Numbered from the stretch's first letter, positions 52,577-59,338 are shown. The stretch is DNA of 59,338 nucleotides from an uncultured Bacteroidales bacterium (GCA_902800925.1 CADCGD010000007.1:1-59338); one strand, 5' to 3'. Notes: generated by a model from the sequence alone, not told the origin. A program made the numbers and translations.

Positions 52577-53965
52577 TTATCGGTGAAATCCACCACCGGA
52601 ACGTTGTACAACACGCCCCTTCGCTGGTTTCATCATAACTTTGGCCATATAGAAACATTTTCTTCGCCATGTCTCGTCATCATCCTCAGGGTTGCGTCCC
52701 CATCCACTTTCAGGGCTACCACCGCCACCACCGCGTGTTTCTGCAAAAGTGACAGCCTGCTGAACATATCCCAGATACAGGGCAGTGGCCACACTTATAA
52801 TCTCATTGCCGAGCTGTGCCAGATCCTCGACAATGGAGCCCACCATGATATTATCAAGTTTCTGTTGTTTCTTTTCGTCCAGTTCTTCACGAAAAACAGA
52901 TATTTTTTGCTCCATTCTTTGAGCCTGTTCTGCAGCGATGTCCCATCCTGTCGCACTCATGTCACGTAGTGCCTTATCCTGTAGTGTCGGCAGATCCTTG
53001 TTAATGGCACGCTGCAGGGCGTGGTATTCACGCTCTGCCTCCAGCCTCCTTCTGGTGATGTCTGATAACTGTTCTTCAGCCGTGTGAAGCTTCTCTGTTT
53101 TATCTTCAAGCTTCCTTTCGACATCCTCCAGTTTCGACAGCCGGGTTTCTATTTCCTTTTCCAGCTGCTCTTGCGTGATCTTACCGTCAGCAGCCTGCTT
53201 TTTTAGGACTTCGATTTCTTGGATGACATCCGCTTTTATCTTATTTAGGTTTTCTATCATTTTCGACAAGCCTTTGACCTTGATGTCAAGCCGGCTGAAA
53301 TTCTTCGAAGCCGCATATTCCTTTTGCTGCCACATGTCTCGATGTTCAGCACCAGTGACCTTCTTCGCTTCTCCTCTTTCCATTCCAAGAGCATCTGCTA
53401 CTAATCCCTGAAGTCCCTTAAGACTCATGTCTTCTTCCGAGAGTTTCACTGTGCGTCCTGTTTTCCAGTCCAGACAGTCGGCTACGAAATGGGCATGTAA
53501 GTTCATTTTTCTTTCCCCTGTTACAGGATCTTCATATCCTTCGTCTTTGTGAAGGTCAATACGGATAACATTCCATCCTTTCATCTTCAGCCAATCTATT
53601 ACTGGCTTAAAGTCCTCAATAGTAGTATCTGGCTTTATTGGGATAGGAGCCTCGCGGATAGGTGACCACCCGGCTACTTTTTCTTTCCTTCCGGTTTTTG
53701 GGTTGATTCTCCACCGGTCGTTAAGCTGTGGTGACTGTCCTATCTTCTCCTTATACCGTTTAATCATGTCCGCAAAGATGTCTGAACATGTTTTTCCTCC
53801 GTAGTCAGGGTTCACCCATGACGTATTGTTTGGCGTAAGGTCTTGAAAGAAATAAAGGTCCCTTCCTGAGGCCTCTACCGATTTTAGGTACTCAGGATCT
53901 CTCTCGTTGTGCTTCTCTACACTCCCGACATTGCAGGGGACAAAATGTGCGCCAGTCTTTGCCAT
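52577..53965 (-). CDS. MobV-family relaxase of element B
   Basis: This 462-residue protein has the MobV N-terminal signature (CNVGSVEKHNERDPEYLKSV, with N and H for DNA contact) and the metal motif IDLHKDE, later NLHAHFVADCLDWKTG, near residues 138-170. A long coiled coil follows (KQAADGKITQEQLEKEIETR and on), then a Gly-rich basic tail ending SGGGFHR. It nicks oriT and mobilizes the element through a helper channel. The promoter carries the shared 24-bp box. Confidence 0.9.
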   Translation of the reverse strand: MAKTGAHFVPCNVGSVEKHNERDPEYLKSVEASGRDLYFFQDLTPNNTSWVNPDYGGKTCSDIFADMIKRYKEKIGQSPQLNDRWRINPKTGRKEKVAGWSPIREAPIPIKPDTTIEDFKPVIDWLKMKGWNVIRIDLHKDEGYEDPVTGERKMNLHAHFVADCLDWKTGRTVKLSEEDMSLKGLQGLVADALGMERGEAKKVTGAEHRDMWQQKEYAASKNFSRLDIKVKGLSKMIENLNKIKADVIQEIEVLKKQAADGKITQEQLEKEIETRLSKLEDVERKLEDKTEKLHTAEEQLSDITRRRLEAEREYHALQRAINKDLPTLQDKALRDMSATGWDIAAEQAQRMEQKISVFREELDEKKQQKLDNIMVGSIVEDLAQLGNEIISVATALYLGYVQQAVTFAETRGGGGGSPESGWGRNPEDDDETWRRKCFYMAKVMMKPAKGRVVQRSGGGFHR

Positions 53966-54004
53966 AATCGCTAATTTTTATTTGACATTCTATTAGACCA
54001 TAAT

Positions 54005-54100
54005 GGAGCTTGCTCCAATCCCTCGGAGAGCCCACAACTCTGCAATAGGTGTACGTAGTACACGATGCGGGGTTATAGTGGGCTATATCCCCAAAGGGAT
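54005..54100 (-). other. Candidate oriT of element B in the relaxase leader
   Basis: AGCCCAC (54,029-54,035) pairs with GTGGGCT (54,078-54,084), enclosing the palindrome GTGTAC-GTA-GTACAC (54,049-54,063). GGAGC-TT-GCTCC lies at 54,005-54,016. Like the element A candidate, it sits between the shared-box promoter and the mob gene. The nick site is not assignable. Confidence 0.5.
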
Positions 54101-54107
54101 TTCTCCG

Positions 54108-54178
54108 CGAAATTAGCAATTATTTAATTGCCTAAAGAATCTTGAACTTATAAAGTCTTGAATTAACCATTTTAAGAC
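54108..54178 (-). promoter_or_regulatory. Shared-box promoter of the element B relaxase
   Basis: The box (54,178-54,155, minus strand) reads GTCTTAAAATGG then TTAATTCAAGAC, one difference from the consensus. After 39 nt comes TAATTTCG (54,115-54,108), one mismatch from the -7 consensus. The -33 position has ATTCTTTAG and no TTTG. Confidence 0.75.
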
Positions 54179-54188
54179 TTTTGCTGAC

Positions 54189-54228
54189 AAAAAAAAGAGC
54201 CGCCTTACCCTATTGGGAAGCAGCTCTT
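54189..54228 (-). terminator. Terminator of the element B lipoprotein gene
   Basis: On the minus strand AAGAGCTGCTTCCC pairs, with a few G-T pairs, with GGGTAAGGCGGCTCTT, followed by eight T. It separates the lipoprotein gene from the relaxase promoter box, as the similar hairpin at 39,275 does in element A. Confidence 0.8.
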
Positions 54229-54251
54229 CATATCCGATAGCAGGAGTGTCG

Positions 54252-54755
54252 CTAGCGTCTCACAAACTGTACGAGGACAGTACTGGCGGCATTGGTGACG
54301 GTGATCGATACGTCCTTATCATTGGCAACGCCCTTGCCAGAGTATATCCTACCAGTACTCTCCCAGGTCGCATTATAGCGCGTCACCACCTCACTTAGGA
54401 TCTTGTTAAAAAAGTCTGATGGCACGTTCATATAAGCTACCTGTGTTGTGCTCAGCGTATTGGTTCTGCTATTCAGCACCCCCATATTCATAGTCACACC
54501 AGGATATCTGCTGTTGTTGCCATACTGCAGGATGTTCCCTTCGCTTACCTGTGCCGTCCATCCCTGAGCTGCCATGTCGGCCTTGATCTGGTCAAGGGTG
54601 GCATCCCAACGAAGGTACGGCTCTACCCATGTCGTGGCGCTGCCGGATATGCCATTATTCAGGTCATCATCATCACCGCCACAGGCTGTGAATGTTATTG
54701 CTACTACGGCCATCATAGCCAGCATCATTAGTTTCGCAAAAAAATACTTTTTCAT
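54252..54755 (-). CDS. Lipoprotein, element B copy of a paralogous pair
   Basis: This 167-residue protein has a lipoprotein signal ending TFTAC and an acidic GGDDDD tether. The mature part matches the element A protein (31,261-31,761) almost residue for residue: WVEPYLRWDATLDQIKADM, TNTLSTTQVAYMNVPSDFFN and the ending VSTVLVQFVRR/ASTVLVQFVRR. The signal peptides and a few surface positions differ. The function is unknown. Confidence 0.85.
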   Translation of the reverse strand: MKKYFFAKLMMLAMMAVVAITFTACGGDDDDLNNGISGSATTWVEPYLRWDATLDQIKADMAAQGWTAQVSEGNILQYGNNSRYPGVTMNMGVLNSRTNTLSTTQVAYMNVPSDFFNKILSEVVTRYNATWESTGRIYSGKGVANDKDVSITVTNAASTVLVQFVRR

Positions 54756-54793
54756 AATAATATGATTTGATGGTTAGTAAAATAATGTCGTCA

Positions 54794-56044
54794 TCATTTC
54801 CTTCTTCTTGTTACAGTACGTGATTGGGGCTTCGCTGTTAAATTATTGCTCTGCTGATGCCGCAGTATATATTCAAAAGCAGAAGCAATTTCAGTCGCTT
54901 TATATTCGTTTTGTCCCGTACCGATACGAATGAGGGGTGTTCCAAGATTATCAATCTTCACATTTACCACGTAGTTGTGTATGGTTTTGTCTGGAGTTCT
55001 AACTGTTTCGGCACCACCAATACCAAAGCCAAAAATGCATATTCCTGTTCCTAAAGTTTTAGAACGACCTGGGATATATTGGGGATCATCGACAATCTCA
55101 CAGCTCATGATGTCTTTAAAGTCAATAGTCTTGCCCATAAAAACAAACTTCTGAGCTGATTCATAAAAATGTAACTCTTTGTTAATATCGGGAGTAGAAG
55201 TCTGGTCAGCAATGACTTTTGTAGGCTCGCCATATTTTGTCCTCAGTGAGTCCCTCGAATACTCGTAATGCAATTGGGAAAGCATTTTTGTGTCTTTTGT
55301 GAAGTTGGCGTTGAGCTCGTTGCGCAAGTCGGCGATAAAACTCCAAAAGTATGTATATGTACCTACATATGCTTTTGCATAGGTGTTTTTATGAGACGAC
55401 TTCTGCACAAATGGGAATACTTCCGAAATCTTTTCATTTAATGTACGAGACAGTTTGTTATGACTGTCATAAACACCATTCTTGTAACTGTTCGTTGAAA
55501 ATGATACGAGTAATTTGTTGTCTTCTAAAAGTTGAATGAAAAGCTTAGGAGATACAGAAACCTTGAATAGTTCAACATAAGTGGCATGACTTGCAACGAA
55601 AATATTTGCAACAGCACTAATTCTCTTTTCTTTTATGTCTATCGTCAGGTTTTTTGCCCAGTCCTTTTTGGAACTTTTAATCCATTTTGAGATGTAGTTT
55701 AGCAAATTCTCAGTACTATACAATGGATTCTCAATTGTTAGTATAGCTTGTGTAAGGAGATACTTATCTGTTGGCTGTTCTGGATTTGTAAACAACTCTA
55801 TTCTGTTCTTAATATTGTTGGCGTAAACCTTATAATCGTCATCCCGTTGAGAATATAAGAGGTCTTGATACTTCTCCACCTCTGGGCATACCCATCTCAT
55901 TGCCGGAGCTGATTTCGTATCCTGGTAGCTAATACTCTGAGACATCTGTGCTGATAAAATCTTGCCAGTTTGGTTGTCTCCTGATTGTGCATAGCATATT
56001 CCACAGAATGCTATAGCCAGCATTGTCGAAAGTAGTTTCTTCAT
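54794..56044 (-). CDS. Exported protein of unknown function
   Basis: This 416-residue protein, from the ATG at 56,044, has a signal peptide (MKKLLSTMLAIAFCGICYAQ). The body contains YLLTQAILTIENPLYSTENL, a DUF4468-like alpha/beta stretch (WAKNLTIDIKEKRISAVANI), a small hydrophobic GTGICIFGFGIGGAET segment and a basic tail TVTRRRK. I do not recognise the family with confidence. The gene lies 38 nt upstream of the lipoprotein gene and may be co-transcribed with it. Confidence 0.7.
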   Translation of the reverse strand: MKKLLSTMLAIAFCGICYAQSGDNQTGKILSAQMSQSISYQDTKSAPAMRWVCPEVEKYQDLLYSQRDDDYKVYANNIKNRIELFTNPEQPTDKYLLTQAILTIENPLYSTENLLNYISKWIKSSKKDWAKNLTIDIKEKRISAVANIFVASHATYVELFKVSVSPKLFIQLLEDNKLLVSFSTNSYKNGVYDSHNKLSRTLNEKISEVFPFVQKSSHKNTYAKAYVGTYTYFWSFIADLRNELNANFTKDTKMLSQLHYEYSRDSLRTKYGEPTKVIADQTSTPDINKELHFYESAQKFVFMGKTIDFKDIMSCEIVDDPQYIPGRSKTLGTGICIFGFGIGGAETVRTPDKTIHNYVVNVKIDNLGTPLIRIGTGQNEYKATEIASAFEYILRHQQSNNLTAKPQSRTVTRRRK

Positions 56045-56120
56045 ATTCGTTTTGTTTAAAGTTATTCTTTTGTCATTGGGCACAAAAGAAGCGTGAACCA
56101 CTTCGCATCCTTATTGCTGG

Positions 56121-56226
56121 GGCCTGAGAATTCCCAAAAGTACAAGACACGATAATAGCAGTCCACGCAAAACGTGGAAGCTAATTACGCTGTCGTCTGT
56201 ACTTTTTATTGTCAAGTTTCTCAGGC
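56121..56226 (-). other. Nested hairpin in the long leader of the exported-protein gene
   Basis: Three stems fit inside each other: GCCTGAGAA (56,122) with TTCTCAGGC (56,218); AAAAGTACA (56,136) with TGTACTTTT (56,198); CCACG (56,163) with CGTGG (56,173). A minus-strand TACTTTTG box at 56,420-56,413 would give a 360-nt leader containing it. The structure may be a regulatory leader or an independent RNA. Confidence 0.55.
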
Positions 56227-56412
56227 TTTGCAATAATCAGACAAGCATAACGCTCCTATTTTTACCCTCGATGTTATAGAACGCAACCCCTTGGGGCCTA
56301 ATTCCTCGACAAAATTAGTAAAAAATACTCATTATGCCAAAGATAGCGAGCTTTTTCAGTCTTTTTGAGACAAAATCTGCTCAGAAAATGAGGCTTGGCC
56401 ATCATTTATGCT

Positions 56413-56420
56413 GCAAAAGT
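56413..56420 (-). promoter_or_regulatory. Candidate promoter of the exported-protein gene
   Basis: TACTTTTG on the minus strand, with no clear -33 TTTG at the usual distance. The interval 56,230-56,400 holds nothing else that I can name. Confidence 0.4.
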
Positions 56421-56489
56421 AGTCATAATGTTACATATATTAAACGGATTATTCCTATGATATGATAGGGAAATCCCTATACCTAACTA

Positions 56490-56512
56490 TTTACGCAATG
56501 TTTTACGCAACT
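56490..56512. repeat. TTTACGCA pair near the right end of element B
   Basis: TTTACGCA (56,490) and TTTACGCAAC (56,502) are spaced by 12 nt, as at both ends of element A. Here the pair is about 830 nt inside the att repeat, with hicAB in between. Confidence 0.55.
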
Positions 56513-56525
56513 TTTAGAGAAAATA

Positions 56526-56557
56526 TTTGGTGATGTGTCTAAAAATAGCTACCTTTG
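56526..56557 (+). promoter_or_regulatory. hicAB promoter, nearly leaderless
   Basis: TTTG (56,526-56,529), 20 nt, TACCTTTG (56,550-56,557). Transcription should start about 7 nt after the box, almost at the hicA ATG (56,563), so the mRNA is probably leaderless or nearly so. Confidence 0.75.
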
Positions 56558-56562
56558 TGGCG

Positions 56563-56823
56563 ATGAATAAGAAAGAGAAACTGATAAAGCGTTTTAAGAC
56601 ACAGCCAAGGGACTTCACTTTTGAAGAGGTGGTGACGCTGTTTCAGGGCTGTGGCTTTACTTTGGAGAACAAGGGGGCGACATCAGGCTCGCGCGTCAAG
56701 TTCTACCATGAACAGGATGGGAACTCATATATCATGCACAAACCCCATCCTGCCAACATCATCAAGGGATATATGATGCGTGACATCTTGAACTATCTAC
56801 TGAAGAACGACTATATAAAATAA
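56563..56823 (+). CDS. hicA: HicA-family toxin
   Basis: This 86-residue protein (MNKKEKLIKRFKTQPRDFTF) has the HicA double-stranded-RNA-binding-like fold: FEEVVTLFQGCGFTLENKG, the catalytic-His region SRVKFYHEQDGNSYIMHKPHP, and GYMMRDILNYLLKN. The ATG at 56,563 is chosen because the promoter ends at 56,557. It probably cleaves mRNA. Confidence 0.85.
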   Translation: MNKKEKLIKRFKTQPRDFTFEEVVTLFQGCGFTLENKGATSGSRVKFYHEQDGNSYIMHKPHPANIIKGYMMRDILNYLLKNDYIK

Positions 56824-56838
56824 TAAGGTATAAGGACT

Positions 56839-57180
56839 ATGGGATATCTAAAGTATAAGGGCTACACGGGTAGCGTAGAGTACAGTGAAGAGGACAAGTG
56901 CCTCTTTGGCAAGGTGCAGGGTATGATGAAGGATGGCATCACTTACGAAGGTGCCACCGTCGAGGAACTGACCAGGGATTTTGAAGGAGCCGTAGATGAC
57001 TATCTGCAGATGTGTGAGGACAAGGGTATCGCACCCAGGAAACCCTACACTGGTGTACTGAATGTCAGACTCGGTCCCGAAATACATGGCAGTGCTGCGA
57101 TAGCCGCCAGTCAGCAGGGCATTACCATCAATGCGTTTATCAAGAATGCTGTTGCCAAGACACTGGGCCTGATGCTGTAA
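56839..57180 (+). CDS. hicB: HicB-family antitoxin
   Basis: This 113-residue protein has a partial RNase-H-like N-terminal domain (YKGYTGSVEYSEEDKCLFGK, GITYEGATVEELTRDFEGAV) and a ribbon-helix-helix C-terminal domain (GVLNVRLGPEIHGSAAIAAS, ITINAFIKNAV). It lies 15 nt after hicA. The pair sits at the right edge of element B and would stabilise it. Confidence 0.88.
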   Translation: MGYLKYKGYTGSVEYSEEDKCLFGKVQGMMKDGITYEGATVEELTRDFEGAVDDYLQMCEDKGIAPRKPYTGVLNVRLGPEIHGSAAIAASQQGITINAFIKNAVAKTLGLML

Positions 57181-57342
57181 AATACCTGCTGAAAAGTTTG
57201 GCCATTCCAGAGAAAATGCCTATCTTTGCAGGCAATTACATGATGAAACAATTAGAGGTGACAAATAACGTCAAGCAGTAAAACCGCTGTATGTTGTTGG
57301 TTTCCAATAGGTAATAAAAGGTAGAGATGTGAAGAACAATAG

Positions 57343-57360
57343 ATCCTGTTCTCTCCGCAG
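57343..57360 (+). other. Right att site of element B
   Basis: ATCCTGTTCTCTCCGCAG is identical over 18 nt to the tRNA-Ser copy at 23,769. GAACA upstream and TGTTC inside form a small dyad. Confidence 0.82.
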
Positions 57361-57373
57361 GTTGAACAGGTTC

Positions 57374-57403
57374 AAAGCTCCGAGGAAAAAGCTCGGGGCT
57401 TTG
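57374..57403 (+). terminator. Terminator-like hairpin between two att copies
   Basis: AAAGCTCCGAG pairs with CTCGGGGCTTT around a short AAAAAG loop. In the uninvaded chromosome it probably followed tRNA-Ser. Confidence 0.65.
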
Positions 57404-57418
57404 TTGTTCTCTCCGCAG
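57404..57418 (+). other. Fourth, partial att-like copy
   Basis: GTTCTCTCCGCAG (57,406-57,418) followed by GTTGA repeats the sequence of the copy at 57,343 and its flank. The 58-nt piece between them holds only the hairpin. It may be the scar of a lost third element or a local duplication. Confidence 0.6.
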
Positions 57419-57435
57419 GTTGATTACTACCTTTG
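57404..57435 (+). promoter_or_regulatory. Pectate lyase promoter overlapping the last att copy
   Basis: TTG (57,404-57,406), 21 nt, TACCTTTG (57,428-57,435). The att-like core forms the spacer of this promoter, so insertion or excision at this site would change what stands upstream of the gene. Confidence 0.6.
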
Positions 57436-57465
57436 CAGTCGAAATAAACACAAAACTACAAATTG

Positions 57466-59136
57466 ATGATGAAAACAAATCTACTAATGACATGTTGCCT
57501 TGCCGTGATGGCGATGACAACGACCGCACAGGAAAAATTGCCAGCCTTTCCAGGGGCAGAGGGCTTCGGCCGCTATACCACCGGTGGGCGAGGCGGTAAG
57601 GTGTATCACGTGACGACGTTGGAGGACAACGGTAAGACGTCGCTGAAAGGTTCGCTGCGTTGGGCCAACGCACAAAACGGACCGCGAACCATTGTGTTCG
57701 ACGTCAGTGGTACTATCCAACTGAAGTCTGCCCTGAAACTCAGTGCCAACACCACCATTGCCGGACAGACGGCACCAGGCGACGGCATCTGTATTGCAGG
57801 CTATCAGGTGACCCTGAACAAGAACAACATAGTGCGCTATGTCCGCTTCCGTCCGGGCGACGAGAACGAGGGTGAGCACGATGGCTTAGGAGCCATGGAC
57901 TCGGAGAACATCATCGTTGACCACTGCTCGGTATCGTGGAGCGTGGACGAATGTCTGTCGGTATATGGTTCGAAGAACTTCACCGTACAATGGTGCATAT
58001 CGGCACAAAGCCTGAACCAGTCGACACATGCCAAGGGTAACCACGGCTATGGCGGCAACTGGGGCGGCAGCGGGGCATCGTACCACCACAACCTGATAGC
58101 CCACCACGTGTCACGCACCCCACGACTGGGTCCGCGTCCTGGTACGCAGACCGACGAGCGCATGGACATGCGCAACAACGTCATCTACAACTGGACAGGT
58201 AACGGTTGCTATGGTGGTGAGGGCATGAAGGTGAACATCGTCAACAACTACTTTAAGCCGGGACCAGGCACGCCTACCGACAAGAGAGGCATGCGCATTG
58301 CCGCCGTCAACATCCGCACCAGTGAATATACGCACCACGATACCGACTCGCCTAACCAGTGGGACAAGATGTGGCACGTATGGGGCAAATACTATGTCGA
58401 TGGCAATGTGAACAGCAAATATAGCCAGGTGACCAACGACAACTGGACGTACGGCATGTACAACCAGATAGACGCCTCGGGCAACGACGGCACATATACG
58501 GCCGTGACGAAGGACACCATCCGCATCACGACGCCGATAGCCTACGAAACCGTGACGACACATACGGCTGACGTGGCCTACGAACGCGTATTGGACTATG
58601 TGGGTGCCTCGCTACATCGTGATGCATTGGACCAAATCATCGTGGACGACGTCAGGAACGGTAAGGCTACGTTTACGGGTTCTGGCAACAGCAAGGGCAT
58701 CATCAACCACTCCAGCGATGTGAGTGGGGACGGTTGGGAAAAGTGGCCTACACTCAACCAGACGGAGGCTAAAACCGACACTGATGGCGACGGCATGCCC
58801 GACGAGTGGGAAACAGCCAATGGACTGAACCCCAACGATGCCAACGACAGAAATAATATAGGTGCCGACGGTTATACGAATCTGGAGATATACCTGAATT
58901 CGCTGGTTGCCCACATCACTGAGCTACAGTACGCGGGCGGCGAGCAGTGGAACGGACAGCAGACGACAGGAATCAGCGACATCGAACATGGAACATGGAA
59001 CATTGAACATTCGGCTTGTTTAGTCTACAACCTGATGGGAATGAAAGTGGCCCCCAACTACAAGGGCATCGTCATTATAAATGGCAGAAAAATAATACAA
59101 TCACAGGGGCCCCTTGATTGCACTCCCCGTGATTGA
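57466..59136 (+). CDS. Secreted pectate lyase (PL1-like)
   Basis: The product is 556 residues from the ATG at 57,466 (a TTG at 57,463 opens the frame). It has a signal peptide (NLLMTCCLAVMAMTTTAQ) and a right-handed beta-helix domain with the Bacteroidetes pectate lyase opening AFPGAEGFGRYTTGGRGGKVYHV, then WANAQNGPRTIVFDVSGTI, HDGLGAMDSENIIVDHCSVSWSVDE and GGNWGGSGASYHHNLIAHHVSRTPR with the likely catalytic Arg. A calcium-binding EF-like segment (DTDGDGMPDEWE) follows. The C-terminal GISDIEHGTWNIEHSACLVY derives partly from a short DNA repeat. It degrades pectin outside the cell or in the periplasm. Confidence 0.92.
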   Translation: MMKTNLLMTCCLAVMAMTTTAQEKLPAFPGAEGFGRYTTGGRGGKVYHVTTLEDNGKTSLKGSLRWANAQNGPRTIVFDVSGTIQLKSALKLSANTTIAGQTAPGDGICIAGYQVTLNKNNIVRYVRFRPGDENEGEHDGLGAMDSENIIVDHCSVSWSVDECLSVYGSKNFTVQWCISAQSLNQSTHAKGNHGYGGNWGGSGASYHHNLIAHHVSRTPRLGPRPGTQTDERMDMRNNVIYNWTGNGCYGGEGMKVNIVNNYFKPGPGTPTDKRGMRIAAVNIRTSEYTHHDTDSPNQWDKMWHVWGKYYVDGNVNSKYSQVTNDNWTYGMYNQIDASGNDGTYTAVTKDTIRITTPIAYETVTTHTADVAYERVLDYVGASLHRDALDQIIVDDVRNGKATFTGSGNSKGIINHSSDVSGDGWEKWPTLNQTEAKTDTDGDGMPDEWETANGLNPNDANDRNNIGADGYTNLEIYLNSLVAHITELQYAGGEQWNGQQTTGISDIEHGTWNIEHSACLVYNLMGMKVAPNYKGIVIINGRKIIQSQGPLDCTPRD

Positions 59137-59202
59137 ACTCTATAATTGTTAATGGAATGTTAATAGATTTTTTTGCCCTCACAAAATTGAAAAAGTGGGT
59201 CT

Positions 59203-59297
59203 AGCCTACATAGTGTTATTTAACACGTTGCTATACAGATATTTAGCATATGTAGGCTTGCCTTTCAAGCCTACATAGAGCCTACATTAGCCTACAT
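59203..59297. repeat. Five AGCCTACAT repeats after the pectate lyase gene
   Basis: AGCCTACAT occurs at 59,203, 59,268, 59,279 and 59,289, and inverted (ATGTAGGCT) at 59,250. The copies at 59,250 and 59,268 form a hairpin, and the last three are spaced 10-11 nt apart, one helical turn. A palindrome ATTTTCTAGAAAAT lies at 59,305. These may be binding sites for a regulator of the next gene, which is outside the window. Confidence 0.7.
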
Positions 59298-59338
59298 GGA
59301 GATAATTTTCTAGAAAATATGTCAAATTCTCTAGAGAA

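Larger units (their letters stand above)
47315..57360. mobile_element. Element B: 10-kb integrated mobilizable element
   Basis: It is bounded by att repeats at 47,315 and 57,343. Genes in order are excisionase-like HTH, tyrosine recombinase, small protein, antisense RNA plus D5-like helicase, Toprim primase, small protein, MobV relaxase with oriT-like leader, lipoprotein, exported protein and HicAB. It has no transfer-channel genes, so it would need a helper. The layout resembles small Bacteroides mobilizable units (NBU or mobilizable transposon type). Confidence 0.85.

Overview
This window looks like a chromosomal segment of a Prevotella-type Bacteroidales. The evidence is the recurring promoter layout (TTTG or TTGG, 19-21 nt, then TAnnTTTG), the near absence of Shine-Dalgarno sequences, an L-fucose gene set and a secreted pectate lyase of Bacteroidales type, and mobile-element genes of Bacteroides conjugative-element families. 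No 16S gene or species marker is present, so the genus is an inference.

Host part, left (1-23,690). On the minus strand lie a chimeric pseudogene at the edge, then an L-fucose operon (fucI, fucP, a mutarotase and a zinc dehydrogenase), then a run of alpha-2-macroglobulin-like protein, DUF1573 protein, MeaB GTPase and IspH. A cation diffusion facilitator follows, with a palindromic operator over its promoter. On the plus strand lie three exported proteins (FG-GAP-like, DUF3160, CapA-like), an ADP-forming acyl-CoA synthetase, ClpB, and tRNA-Ser(GGA).

Mobile part (23,769-57,360). Two elements are integrated in tandem at the 3' end of tRNA-Ser(GGA). Near-identical direct repeats with the core TGTTCTCTCCGC mark the junctions at 23,769-23,786, 47,315-47,330 and 57,343-57,360, and a partial fourth copy sits at 57,406-57,418. 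Element A (about 23.5 kb) carries ssb, MobC/relaxase, a partial VirB5/VirB6-like transfer operon, ParA with its partner, a DnaB-type helicase with a putative initiator and iterons, a tandem-HTH regulator and a tyrosine recombinase. Its cargo includes a UvrD-like helicase, a toxin-antitoxin pair and an RNA island. Element B (about 10 kb) carries an excisionase-like protein, a tyrosine recombinase, a D5-like helicase, a Toprim primase, a MobV relaxase, HicAB and a lipoprotein that is a close paralog of one in element A.

Three observations stand out. (1) Five divergently placed promoters, three in A and two in B, carry the same 24-bp dyad box, always in the same orientation toward the gene and always exactly 39 nt before the -7 box. 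They drive the relaxases of both elements, the transfer operon of A, the xis/int operon of B and an unknown zinc-ribbon gene. This is a candidate cross-element mobilization regulon. (2) Element A holds an approximately 1.2-kb non-coding stretch at 32,020-33,224 with its own promoter, a chain of nested stems, three GAAA tetraloops, four repeated stem modules and a terminator. It is a candidate large ornate RNA, and two smaller independently promoted RNA candidates flank it. (3) Element B has a likely antisense RNA over the leader of its replication helicase and a GTTAC/GTAAC repeat array next to its primase.

Host part, right (57,361-59,338). A pectate lyase gene follows, whose promoter spacer lies over the last att-like repeat, then a tail rich in AGCCTACAT repeats.
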